A DNA stretch of 14,951 nt from Dysgonamonadaceae bacterium (GCA_031287395.1 JAITTA010000021.1:1-14951), one strand, 5' to 3'. Shown: positions 1-7,275, counted from the first letter of the stretch. The notes: generated from the letters alone by a model not told the origin. Numbers and translations are program-made.

Positions 1-1023
1 TATGGAATTATTTACAATCCGGAAACAGTTCATGAAGTACCGATGATTGTTGTCGATCAATCCGGATCTTCTTTTTCCCGGGAGTTTATCCGTAAAATGG
101 ATGCTTCTCCTGAAGTAAAAGTTATTTCTTTTGCAGCAAATATGGATGAGGCTATTCAAATGACGGATAAAAAAGAGGGATACGGGATTCTGTTTATCCC
201 CGCAGACTTCAGTAAGAACCTGCATACCGGACGGAAAACAGAAGTCAAATTATTCTGCGACATGTCATCTTTACTACATTACAAGGCTTTCCTACTCACG
301 GCAACAGAAGTTTCCCTGATCATGGGAAAAAAAATAATGCTCAACGAAACTCCTTTAGCTTCTTCCAAAATGGAAGAAATTAAAACCAATCCGGTAACTT
401 ACGAATCGATAGCATTATACAATCCTCAAAACGGGTTTGCCACATTCCTGCTTCCGGCAATTCTGGCATTGGTAATACAACAAACATTATTATTAGGCGT
501 GGGAATGTTAGCCGGAACACGACGTTCATCCCGTCATCCGGAACTAATTCCACCACCTTCAGGAATAATAACCGTTGTCCTGGGACGGGCACTGGCTTAC
601 CTGAGTATTTATATCGTAGTCGGTTTTTGGGCTTTTGTAGTAGTCCCTCATCTATTCAAACTGCCACAAATAACCAACATTCAAACAATTACCACATTCA
701 TTATTCCTTATTTACTGGCTTGTATCTTCTTTGCCATGACGATCTCAAGCTTTATAAAAAGCCGGGAGATTCCCATGATGATATTTGTTTTCACATCCCT
801 GCCCCTGCTCTTTATCTCCGGGATTTCATGGCCCGGAAGTTCGGTTCCCGTATTCTGGGAATGGATTAGCTGTCTGTTTCCGTCTACATTCGGAATCCGG
901 GGATTTATAAAAATCAATTCAGCCGGAGCTAATCTTCATTTGGTATCGTTTGAATACATCATCTTGTGGATACAGGTTTTTATTTTCATGTTTGCGGCCA
1001 TTGTTCTTTTTAAAAAGAAATGA
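1..1023 (+). CDS. ABC-2 type transporter permease, 3' part (5' end outside window)
   Basis: The frame is open from the first base of the window, so the ATG at 43 is probably internal and the gene begins upstream; 340 residues are visible. The visible part starts with a soluble, presumably periplasmic domain that includes the stretch VPMIVVDQSGSS, typical of the extracytoplasmic domain of ABC2_membrane_3 permeases (YhhJ/YbhS/YbhR type). Hydrophobic segments follow at about residues 145-170, 190-216, 228-252, 258-275 and 316-337, and the protein ends in a basic LFKKK tail. Such permeases usually work as pairs with an ATPase and a HlyD-like periplasmic adaptor to export drugs or other small molecules. 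No ATPase lies downstream, so this is probably the last gene of an export operon. The substrate cannot be read from the sequence. The family call is fairly sure; the specific role is unknown. Confidence 0.85.
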   Translation, partial: YGIIYNPETVHEVPMIVVDQSGSSFSREFIRKMDASPEVKVISFAANMDEAIQMTDKKEGYGILFIPADFSKNLHTGRKTEVKLFCDMSSLLHYKAFLLTATEVSLIMGKKIMLNETPLASSKMEEIKTNPVTYESIALYNPQNGFATFLLPAILALVIQQTLLLGVGMLAGTRRSSRHPELIPPPSGIITVVLGRALAYLSIYIVVGFWAFVVVPHLFKLPQITNIQTITTFIIPYLLACIFFAMTISSFIKSREIPMMIFVFTSLPLLFISGISWPGSSVPVFWEWISCLFPSTFGIRGFIKINSAGANLHLVSFEYIILWIQVFIFMFAAIVLFKKK

Positions 1024-1106
1024 AACGAGCACGTACCTTATAGGCCAAAGAATAGGAACATGCGAGTTTCATACGACCAATTTAATAAAAAATAAAGGAT
1101 GTACAT

Positions 1107-1173
1107 ATGAAAAAATGAAGGAAATGAAAAAACAGGATAAAATATATTCCTTCATTTCCTTCATTTTTTTCAT
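1107..1173. repeat. AT-rich intergenic palindrome between the permease and pyrB
   Basis: A perfect 19-bp inverted repeat has arms at 1110-1128 and 1151-1169 around a 22-nt loop. Allowing one bulged T on the right extends it by three pairs (1107-1109 with 1171-1173). The arms are built from repeats of a short A/G-rich unit containing ATGAA, and the right arm continues as further TTCATT-like units to about 1182. It could act as a weak bidirectional terminator for the export operon, but it has no GC-rich stem. It ends just before the putative pyrB promoter. Within 1024-1106 I see nothing else. Confidence 0.75.
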
Positions 1174-1182
1174 TTCTTTCAT

Positions 1183-1190
1183 TAAATTTG
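1183..1190 (+). promoter_or_regulatory. Putative pyrB -7 promoter element
   Basis: TAAATTTG matches the Bacteroidetes -7 consensus TAnnTTTG and lies 22 nt before the pyrB ATG. No good TTTG -33 element is found 19-21 nt upstream, where the right arm of the palindrome lies instead. If used, it gives a short leader with no room for a classical attenuator. Confidence 0.45.
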
Positions 1191-1212
1191 TCGGCAAAGA
1201 CAAATAGGGATT

Positions 1213-2130
1213 ATGAATAAAAAAAGTTTGGTATCCATTGCCGATTATTCGAAAGAAGATATTCTTCGACTAATAGGAATCGCGGAGAAATTTGAAAAAA
1301 ATCCGAATCGCAGGTTATTGGAAGGGAAGGTTTGCGCCACCCTTTTTTTTGAACCTTCCACCCGGACAAGATTGAGCTTTGAAACAGCGGTCAACCGGTT
1401 GGGAGGACGTATTATCGGATTCTCCGACGCCTCCACAACCAGTTCGTCAAAAGGGGAGACACTCAAGGATACCATTATGATGGTTAGTAACTATGCAGAC
1501 CTGATTATCATGAGACACTACCTCGAAGGAGCCGCCTGTTATGCTTCGGAAGTGACCAATGTCCCTATTATCAATGCAGGAGACGGAGCAAACCAACACC
1601 CATCCCAAACGATGCTGGACATTTATTCCATCTTTAAGACCCAGGGACGGCTTGAAAACCTCGAAATTACGATGGTTGGTGACTTGAAGTATGGTCGGAC
1701 GGTACACTCATTGATCACCGGAATGTCTCATTTCAACCCTGTATTCCATTTTGTGGCCCCGGAAGAACTCAAAATTCCCGATTTGTATAAAAATTTCTGC
1801 GATAAAAAAGGCATTAAATACTATGAATACACCGACTTCTCTGATGAAGTAATCAACCGGTCGGATATCATTTATATGACCCGTGTACAAAGGGAGCGGT
1901 TCACCGACCTGATGGAATATGAAAAAGTTAAAAATGTATATATATTGCGTAACAACATGTTATCCGGTAGCAAAGACAATTTACGGATATTACATCCCCT
2001 GCCCCGGGTAAACGAAATCGCTTACGATGTGGATTGTAATCCCAAAGCATATTACATAGAACAAGCCAGAAACGGAGTTTTTGCACGCCAGGCTATTATT
2101 TGTGACGTATTAGGAATAGAAGTCAAATGA
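1213..2130 (+). CDS. pyrB: Aspartate carbamoyltransferase catalytic chain
   Basis: Catalyses carbamoyl phosphate + L-aspartate to N-carbamoyl-L-aspartate, the committed step of de novo pyrimidine synthesis in the cytoplasm. The 305-residue length is normal for the family. The carbamoyl-phosphate loop FEPSTRTR is at 46-53, the SSSK loop with its mobile lysine at 77-80, RHY at 101-103, and GANQHPSQ at 125-132 (H129 and Q132, corresponding to E. coli H134 and Q137). R162 is in the KYGRTVHS segment, R224 and Q226 are in TRVQRERF (aspartate binding), and HPLPR is at 261-265. All key catalytic residues seem present. The ATG at 1213 gives the canonical N-terminus. The regulatory chain gene pyrI follows after 56 nt, so an E. 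coli-like allosteric holoenzyme is expected. The very close match leaves little doubt. Confidence 0.97.
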   Translation: MNKKSLVSIADYSKEDILRLIGIAEKFEKNPNRRLLEGKVCATLFFEPSTRTRLSFETAVNRLGGRIIGFSDASTTSSSKGETLKDTIMMVSNYADLIIMRHYLEGAACYASEVTNVPIINAGDGANQHPSQTMLDIYSIFKTQGRLENLEITMVGDLKYGRTVHSLITGMSHFNPVFHFVAPEELKIPDLYKNFCDKKGIKYYEYTDFSDEVINRSDIIYMTRVQRERFTDLMEYEKVKNVYILRNNMLSGSKDNLRILHPLPRVNEIAYDVDCNPKAYYIEQARNGVFARQAIICDVLGIEVK

Positions 2131-2184
2131 GTTTTAAGTCATGTCAGGTTTACGCCTGACATACCTAAAACTTAAAACTTAAAA
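2131..2184 (+). repeat. Two-tier hairpin filling the pyrB-pyrI gap
   Basis: The 56-nt gap is almost entirely a nested inverted repeat. The inner stem is a perfect 8-bp pair, ATGTCAGG (2141-2148) with CCTGACAT (2155-2162), around a 6-nt loop. The outer stem pairs GTTTTAAGT (2131-2139) with ACTTAAAAC (2170-2178). The ACTTAAAA unit occurs again at 2177-2184 as a tandem copy. There is no T tract after it, so it is not a standard terminator. It could affect the pyrB:pyrI ratio through mRNA processing, stability or partial attenuation, or be a REP-like repeat. Function is inference. Confidence 0.75.
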
Positions 2185-2186
2185 TA

Positions 2187-2645
2187 ATGGAAAAGAAAAA
2201 AGAACTGCAGGTAGCTGCCCTGGAAAACGGTACTGCGATCGACCATATCCCTGCCGATCAATTATTCAAAGTAGTATCTCTGCTGGAAATCGAGCATCTG
2301 AAAACCCGTGTTACAATCGGTTATAACCTGGATAGTAAAAAAATGGGGAAAAAGGGTATCATCAAAATTTCAGATAAATTTTTCGAACAAGATGAAATCA
2401 ACAGGATATCCCTGATCGCACCTACTGTAAACCTTAATATCATAAGGGATTATGAGGTCGTAGAGAAAAAACAGGTCAGCTTACCCGACGAAATGTGCGG
2501 AATCGTAAAATGCAATAATCCCAAGTGCATCACCAATAACGAACCGATGCAAACCCGTTTTCAGGTAATCGATAAAGAAAATGTGACATTAAAATGTCAT
2601 TATTGCGAAGTAAAAATAAAAAAAGAAGACATCGAATTGAAATGA
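2187..2645 (+). CDS. pyrI: Aspartate carbamoyltransferase regulatory chain
   Basis: Non-catalytic regulatory chain that binds nucleotide effectors (CTP, ATP in studied enzymes) and holds PyrB trimers together through a zinc domain. Its 152 residues match the usual length. The N-terminal allosteric domain starts VAALENGTAIDHIPA, and the effector-site region follows at about 40-60. The four zinc ligands are C109 and C114 (CNNPKC) plus C137 and C140 (CHYC), with the same spacing as in the E. coli chain. C104 is an extra nearby cysteine. It lies directly downstream of pyrB. Its stop overlaps the start of the flavin reductase gene in an ATGA, suggesting translational coupling. Confidence 0.96.
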   Translation: MEKKKELQVAALENGTAIDHIPADQLFKVVSLLEIEHLKTRVTIGYNLDSKKMGKKGIIKISDKFFEQDEINRISLIAPTVNLNIIRDYEVVEKKQVSLPDEMCGIVKCNNPKCITNNEPMQTRFQVIDKENVTLKCHYCEVKIKKEDIELK

Positions 2646-3202
2646 AAGTTAACTGGAAACCGGGAACTATGATCTACCCCTTACCCGCCATCTTGGTGAG
2701 TTGCGGTTGTGAGGAAAACGAATACAACTTAATTACCATCGGCTGGACCGGAACTGTCTGTACCAACCCGGCGATGTGTTATATTTCCATACGTCCCGAA
2801 AGGTATTCCCATAACATCATCAAAAAGAATATGGAGTATGTAATCAACCTCACAAACCGGAATATGGCATACGCTACCGATTGGTGCGGCGTAAAGTCGG
2901 GACGGGATTTCAATAAATTCGAGGAAATGAAACTGACTCCTGGAAAAGCAAATATAGTACAGGCTCCAATCATCGAGGAAGCGCCTTTATGCATCGAATG
3001 TCGCGTAAAAGAGATCATTCCGCTGGGAAGCCACGATATGTTCATTTCCGAGGTAGTGAATGTATTGGCGGACGATAAGTACCTGGATCCGGAAACCGGC
3101 TCTTTCGATATGCAAAGAGCAGATTTACTGGCTTATTCACATGGAAAATACTTTTCATTAGGTGAATTTATAGGTAAATTCGGATGGAGCGTAAAAAAAT
3201 AG
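2642..3202 (+). CDS. Flavin reductase-like (flavoredoxin-type) FMN-binding protein
   Basis: A 186-residue protein of the flavin_reduct family, a split-barrel FMN-binding fold. Visible family traits are the N-terminal PGTMIYPLPAILVSCG, then TIGWTGTVCTNPAMCYISIRPER (the substrate/FMN strand region, about residues 36-58), HNIIKKNMEYVINL, and the C-terminal GKYFSLGEFIGKFGW. These are typical of anaerobe flavoredoxins and of flavin reductases that supply reduced flavin or move electrons. An upstream in-frame ATG at 2594 would add 16 very basic residues inside pyrI. The ATG at 2642 overlaps the pyrI stop as ATGA and starts exactly where the family begins, so I chose it. The electron partner is unknown. 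Being in the pyrBI operon suggests co-expression, not necessarily a pyrimidine role. Confidence 0.88.
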   Translation: MKVNWKPGTMIYPLPAILVSCGCEENEYNLITIGWTGTVCTNPAMCYISIRPERYSHNIIKKNMEYVINLTNRNMAYATDWCGVKSGRDFNKFEEMKLTPGKANIVQAPIIEEAPLCIECRVKEIIPLGSHDMFISEVVNVLADDKYLDPETGSFDMQRADLLAYSHGKYFSLGEFIGKFGWSVKK

Positions 3203-3209
3203 TTAATAA

Positions 3210-3902
3210 ATGTTAAAATATTTCAAAATATTTCTCATTACTCTGATATGCTGTTTTTCCGTTCATGCACAGAAAAGCTTTGACCCATTGACTGCCAAAA
3301 CCGTCAACTGGGGATTGAATGCAGGTTTTAATGCTTTAAATTTTACTCATTATAACGCATACCAGGGAGAAACCAAACTAAACAATACTTCTTATACCGG
3401 CAAAGTCGGATTCTCAGGAGGGATGTTCCTTAGAATCAATCTCAGTAATTTTTTCATGCAACCGGAAGTGGGTTATTCTCTGACCCGGGAACGTTTTTCA
3501 TTCGCAAAAATAAACGACTTGGGAAATTCGTTGCAGCAAACAGTAGTCAATGCAGATTATCATTCATTACGACTTCCTGTTTTGGCCGGGTATAATATTG
3601 TAAAAAACAGTCATTACTTATTTAACTGCTATTTAGGACCGGATTTTCAATACTGTTACAGAAGTTCTTTCAACCTGGGAGGAACTCCTTTCAAGGATAA
3701 ATCGCCTCAATTCAGTATCAATGGTACGATCGGACTATCCCTCAGCATATCTCATCTCTTTTTTGATTTCAGGTACGGAATTAACCGTCCCAATACCGAC
3801 TTCAATTTCGGTAAAGTACCGGATTCCCCCGAACTCCTGAAAGATATTCTTGTCAAAAAAAATGAGAATATTTTAAGTTTTTCCTGTGGAATGATATTTT
3901 AA
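3210..3902 (+). CDS. Outer-membrane beta-barrel protein (PorT/OMP_b-brl_2-like)
   Basis: 230 residues. A clear signal peptide spans residues 1-20 (KYFKIF, hydrophobic core, cleavage after VHA before Gln21). The mature part alternates short amphipathic strands with turns: WGLNAGFNALNF, GFSGGMFLRINLSNFFMQPEVGYS, LRLPVLAGYNI, FNCYLGPDFQYCY, INGTIGLSLSI, LFFDFRYGI, and a final strand ILSFSCGMIF. It ends in phenylalanine, the usual outer-membrane assembly signal. This layout matches the broad group often labelled 'porin family' or 'PorT family' in Bacteroidetes. That label covers many barrels and I do not claim it is the type IX secretion component PorT. It starts 7 nt after the flavin reductase stop, so it is probably the last gene of the pyrBI operon. 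Function unknown. Confidence 0.8.
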   Translation: MLKYFKIFLITLICCFSVHAQKSFDPLTAKTVNWGLNAGFNALNFTHYNAYQGETKLNNTSYTGKVGFSGGMFLRINLSNFFMQPEVGYSLTRERFSFAKINDLGNSLQQTVVNADYHSLRLPVLAGYNIVKNSHYLFNCYLGPDFQYCYRSSFNLGGTPFKDKSPQFSINGTIGLSLSISHLFFDFRYGINRPNTDFNFGKVPDSPELLKDILVKKNENILSFSCGMIF

Positions 3903-3932
3903 AGGGTTCACATCAAACTTATCTCAATTTTT

Positions 3933-3999
3933 AACCACAGAGTTTCTATGATCCGTGTAATTCCTTAACTAAAAATACTATTTGATAAACTCCGCGGTT
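3933..3999. repeat. Degenerate intergenic inverted repeat before glyA
   Basis: The 13-nt arms at 3933-3945 (AACCACAGAGTTT) and 3987-3999 (AAACTCCGCGGTT) match at 11 of 13 positions. Both mismatches become G-U pairs when the - strand is read as RNA. The CCACAGAG-type core resembles dispersed intergenic repeats common in bacteria. It may mark the end of the upstream operon, but there is no T tract. The rest of the 218-nt gap holds only the glyA promoter candidate. Confidence 0.55.
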
Positions 4000-4050
4000 T
4001 TATGAAAAAGTCGAAAAAATTCATCATAATCTTTGAATATATAAGATTTT

Positions 4051-4081
4051 TTTGTAATTTTAAATTTGTGAAGTACCTTTG
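4051..4081 (+). promoter_or_regulatory. Putative glyA promoter (Bacteroidetes -33/-7 type)
   Basis: TTTG at 4051-4054, a 19-nt spacer, then TACCTTTG at 4074-4081 fit the TTTG/TAnnTTTG pattern with accepted spacing. A second TAnnTTTG match, TAAATTTG, is at 4061-4068 but has no well-spaced -33 partner. The leader to the ATG at 4121 would be roughly 30 nt. Confidence 0.6.
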
Positions 4082-4120
4082 TACAATATTGATTAATTCT
4101 CTCATTTAAACCTGATATAT

Positions 4121-5401
4121 ATGAAACGTGACGACTTGATTTTCGATATCATCGACAAAGAATATCAACGCCAGTTGAAAGGGATTGAACTCATTGCTTC
4201 CGAAAACTTTGTAAGCGAACAGGTAATGCAGGCCGCCGGGTCATGCCTGACGAACAAATACGCAGAAGGCTATCCCGGGAAACGTTATTATGGAGGTTGT
4301 GAAATTGTAGATCAAAGCGAACAAATTGCCATCGATCGCCTAAAACAACTTTTCGGCGCAGAATGGGCCAATGTACAACCCCACTCCGGTGCACAAGCGA
4401 ATATGGCTGTTTTCCTGGCATGCCTGAATCCGGGAGACAAATTCCTGGGACTCAATCTATCCCACGGAGGTCACCTCAGTCATGGTTCCCCGGTTAACTT
4501 CTCAGGACTGGTTTACCATGCCCTGGAATACAACGTAAAAGAAGATACGGGTTATGTGGATTACCACCAATTGGAAAACGTAGCCACGACGGAGAAACCC
4601 AAGTTGATCATTGCCGGAGCGTCGGCCTATTCCAGGGAATGGGATTATGCCCGGATAAGAAAAGTCGCCGACAAAATCGGGGCTATTTTCATGGTAGATA
4701 TGGCTCACCCGGCAGGACTAATTGCTGCAGGATTACTCAATAACCCTTTGCCTCATGCCCATATTGTCACTTCAACCACCCATAAAACATTGCGTGGAAC
4801 CCGCGGGGGAATTATCCTGATGGGAAAAGACTTCGAAAACCCGTGGGGAAAAACAACTCCCAAAGGAGAAATTCGCATGATGTCGGCATTACTCGATTCG
4901 GCGGTATTTCCGGGAATTCAGGGAGGTCCTCTGGAACACATCATCGCAGCCAAAGCCGTTGCTTTTGGAGAAGCATTAGATCCGTCATACAAAAGTTACC
5001 AAGCCCAGGTGCAAAAAAATGCCCAGGCGATGGCTAGAGCTTTCATGGATAAGGGCTATAAAATTGTTTCCAATGGAACGGATAACCACCTGATGTTGAT
5101 TGACCTACGTTCCAAATTTCCCGAATTGACAGGAAAAGAAGCTGAAAAATCATTGGTGGCTGCCGATATTACTACAAATAAAAATATGGTTCCCTTCGAT
5201 AGCCGTAGTCCATTTCAGACTTCAGGTCTCCGCTTCGGCACTCCTGCAGTCACCACCCGCGGACTGAAAGAACCCATGATGGAAGAAATCGTGGAATTAA
5301 TCGATACTGTACTTTCGAACGCAGGGAGCGAATCTACGATCAAAACAGTAAGAGAAAAAGTAAACATGGTAATGAAGGATTATCCGTTGTTTGCCTGGTA
5401 A
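4121..5401 (+). CDS. glyA: Serine hydroxymethyltransferase
   Basis: PLP enzyme that converts L-serine + tetrahydrofolate to glycine + 5,10-methylene-THF, the main cytoplasmic source of one-carbon units. It has 426 residues, the usual bacterial size. Visible landmarks: IELIASENF (22-30), the YAEGYPGKRYYGG loop with its tyrosines (47-59), the HSGAQAN segment (88-94), VDMAHPAGL with the PLP-contacting D193 and H196, the Schiff-base lysine K222 in TSTTHKTLRGTRGG, FPGIQGGPLEH (262-272), and R370 in GLRFGTPAVTTRG, the substrate-carboxylate arginine. It appears complete. It is probably monocistronic: it has its own promoter and ends 62 nt from the convergent CDP-alcohol transferase gene. That gap shows no convincing terminator hairpin. 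It is functionally linked to fhs further right. Confidence 0.97.
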   Translation: MKRDDLIFDIIDKEYQRQLKGIELIASENFVSEQVMQAAGSCLTNKYAEGYPGKRYYGGCEIVDQSEQIAIDRLKQLFGAEWANVQPHSGAQANMAVFLACLNPGDKFLGLNLSHGGHLSHGSPVNFSGLVYHALEYNVKEDTGYVDYHQLENVATTEKPKLIIAGASAYSREWDYARIRKVADKIGAIFMVDMAHPAGLIAAGLLNNPLPHAHIVTSTTHKTLRGTRGGIILMGKDFENPWGKTTPKGEIRMMSALLDSAVFPGIQGGPLEHIIAAKAVAFGEALDPSYKSYQAQVQKNAQAMARAFMDKGYKIVSNGTDNHLMLIDLRSKFPELTGKEAEKSLVAADITTNKNMVPFDSRSPFQTSGLRFGTPAVTTRGLKEPMMEEIVELIDTVLSNAGSESTIKTVREKVNMVMKDYPLFAW

Positions 5402-5463
5402 CAAGATATCAATAAACGGACAATAAGTCGGTTTCAATAAACGAAATGCAGGGAATAAGCAGA

Positions 5464-6381
5464 TTATAAATGTTCTGTAAGTTCCTTGCATATGTTTTCA
5501 TGCTTCCAAACCATATAGGCCAGCAGAATATTCATCACAGTAAGTTCAAAAACAAAATAAACCCAAGGAAATCCGGACAACACGGAAATAGACAAGACAA
5601 TTGCACGTAAATTGAATGAAAGCATATTTGTATATTTCATCAACGGAAGACTTTTTTCCCTGAACTCCCTGCAAAACCATTCCGGAGCTTTCCCTGCATA
5701 TTTTTTATGTATTTCCTTTATCATTTTCTGAAAACGGGGAGTCATTTTTTCCTGTTGTCTCGTATAGTCGAAATAATTCAACTCAAAAATCTTTTCTACA
5801 GGCTCTTTTCTCCAATTCTTAGACTTATATCTGATCCAAACCTCTTTTGAATTATCTAATTCACTCCCCTTTTTACCTTTCAGGAAAAGCAGATGTATAT
5901 TCCGGTAATAATCGGCCATACGTGCCTGCATCCCATGACAGAACCCGGCAAAAAGAACCAGAACCAAAATATAACCTTCCCATATAGGAAATAAATTCAA
6001 TATCAAACTGATATAAATGGAAATAAACCACAGTGCACCACACACTCCATCAAGGATACGTCCCAGTTCCGACTTTTGACCGGTCATCCGGGCCAATTGA
6101 CCGTCAGCACTATCATACGAATTAGCCCATATCAATAAAAAAACACCTAATATCCTGATAGATAATTCATCAAAATAGAAACAAACACCGGATGCAATCC
6201 CGATAAATATGGATAAAACGGTAATTTGATTGGGAGTTACACCCAATTTATTAAAAAACAAAGCCCACCGGTAACCAATGGGACGATAAAAGTGAATATC
6301 TATAAACTCTTCCGTATCTCTGGATTTCAGAGTTGATTCTAACGTCGGTCTTTGTTCTGGCATCGGATTGTTATCTGTCAT
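5464..6381 (-). CDS. CDP-alcohol phosphotransferase-family membrane protein, atypical active site
   Basis: 305 residues from the chosen ATG, with about six membrane segments (near 53-70, 74-89, 117-134, 136-150, 254-270, 272-292). The family motif D-x2-DG-x2-AR-x8-G-x3-D-x3-D is found as D90, D93-G94, A97-R98, G107, D111, but the last position is Gly115 instead of Asp. Known members displace CMP from a CDP-linked donor to form a phosphodiester with an alcohol, for example in phospholipid headgroup synthesis. An unusual roughly 100-residue polar insertion (151-250), rich in K, E, Y and R, sits between membrane segments 4 and 5. The start at 6381 overlaps the upstream stop by 11 nt; ATG at 6363 is an alternative. 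An ATG-like frame extension to 6489 would run far into the neighbour. Last gene of a three-gene operon. Donor and acceptor are unknown; inositol- or other polyol-phosphate lipids are possible. Confidence 0.82.
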   Translation of the reverse strand: MTDNNPMPEQRPTLESTLKSRDTEEFIDIHFYRPIGYRWALFFNKLGVTPNQITVLSIFIGIASGVCFYFDELSIRILGVFLLIWANSYDSADGQLARMTGQKSELGRILDGVCGALWFISIYISLILNLFPIWEGYILVLVLFAGFCHGMQARMADYYRNIHLLFLKGKKGSELDNSKEVWIRYKSKNWRKEPVEKIFELNYFDYTRQQEKMTPRFQKMIKEIHKKYAGKAPEWFCREFREKSLPLMKYTNMLSFNLRAIVLSISVLSGFPWVYFVFELTVMNILLAYMVWKHENICKELTEHL

Positions 6382-7258
6382 GAAAAATGCGGTGTTGATG
6401 CCTGGTATGAACAATAGCCCAATCATAAATACATTGTGCAATATAAGGAGCCGCTTCGGAGCGACAAGGAGCAAAACTGGGCCAATCATTAAAATCGATG
6501 ATCTTTATATCTCCATTTGCTTCCACAACACAATCTCCCCCATAGATATAAATTCCCAATACTTTAGCAACTTCATCACAGATAGATTTCAATTGTTCGA
6601 GATCAAAAGGAATTCCGATCGCTTGTCCATTGATCTTTTCCCACCCGAATTTACTGTGATTCAAATCATTCGGATAAAACCAATAAAAAAAATCACTGCC
6701 GGCAACTCCATAAAATTTAACAAGATCTCCTACAAGATGTTCATTCAGTACTGCTGTCTCAATACCCCTCAGAGCATATTCATTCAAAACGCTTTCCGCT
6801 TCCTCAATATTCCTCGTATAAGTGACATCTTCACGATGGATGGCATGAAAATCCCCTCTTTTTATCCAATAACGTTTGGCCAGGAATTCAATACTCACCG
6901 GAAGTGGATCGCATGTTCTCACAATAAGGCTCTTAGGATGGGGAATTCCATTCGTGACTAACAAACGCGTCATTTTTTCACGAGTACAATTATCTATCCC
7001 ATAACCGGAATTTATCACTAATTTTCCGTTTTCTTCCTCTTGTTGCAATTTCCGGATAGCATCTTTATCCCTTACCATATCAAAGATGATACTTTCCTTA
7101 ATATCGGATTTCAAAAATGTTTGTTCAGTGTATTCTTTCACCTGACAACCTTTCCGTTTCAGATGTTCGACGGTCAGATTAAAAATGGCAGCATCATTCC
7201 CCACATGATTGGGAGAATATTGACTACCCCGACGTATGCCTGCTATTTCTAACATCAT
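6371..7258 (-). CDS. ATP-grasp-like protein of unknown substrate
   Basis: 295 residues, soluble, no signal peptide. The N-terminus (LEIAGIRRGSQYSPNHVGNDAAIF) looks like a Rossmann-like pre-ATP-grasp domain. Next come a helical region and an ATP-grasp-type core: YWIKRGD around K133, the lid and adenine-contact region around 160-181 (AVLNEHLVGDLVKFYG), IYGGDCVVE (about 238-246), and the metal-binding DFND at 255-258 followed by WPSFAPC. Order and spacing resemble RimK/D-Ala ligase and ITPK-type folds, which join a carboxylate to an amine or phosphorylate a polyol. I cannot tell which applies here. A GTG at 7264 is in frame, but the ATG at 7258 is preferred, 17 nt after the stop of the nucleotidyltransferase gene. 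Gene order suggests it acts on the same headgroup or sugar as its two neighbours. Confidence 0.68.
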   Translation of the reverse strand: MMLEIAGIRRGSQYSPNHVGNDAAIFNLTVEHLKRKGCQVKEYTEQTFLKSDIKESIIFDMVRDKDAIRKLQQEEENGKLVINSGYGIDNCTREKMTRLLVTNGIPHPKSLIVRTCDPLPVSIEFLAKRYWIKRGDFHAIHREDVTYTRNIEEAESVLNEYALRGIETAVLNEHLVGDLVKFYGVAGSDFFYWFYPNDLNHSKFGWEKINGQAIGIPFDLEQLKSICDEVAKVLGIYIYGGDCVVEANGDIKIIDFNDWPSFAPCRSEAAPYIAQCIYDWAIVHTRHQHRIFHDR

Positions 7259-7275
7259 AAGCACTTATTTTTATT

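Noticed and set aside
950..1207. Open frame across the permease 3' end and the palindrome, and a small ORF from 1115 rich in K, F and I
   Set aside because: Its composition is explained by the low-complexity inverted repeat, it has no ribosome-binding site, and it overlaps a real gene in another frame.
2594..2641. 16-residue N-terminal extension of the flavin reductase
   Set aside because: It is highly basic, lies inside the pyrI zinc-domain codons, and the ATGA overlap at 2642 is the better start.
5409..5443. 10-bp direct repeat TCAATAAACG (5409-5418 and 5434-5443) in the glyA/transferase gap
   Set aside because: Only two short AT-rich copies with no further structure; probably chance and not an attachment site or operator.
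6382..6489. 36-residue hydrophobic N-terminal extension of the CDP-alcohol phosphotransferase
   Set aside because: It would overlap the ATP-grasp gene by 119 nt, and the hydrophobic residues come from the other frame of that gene's conserved C-terminal region.
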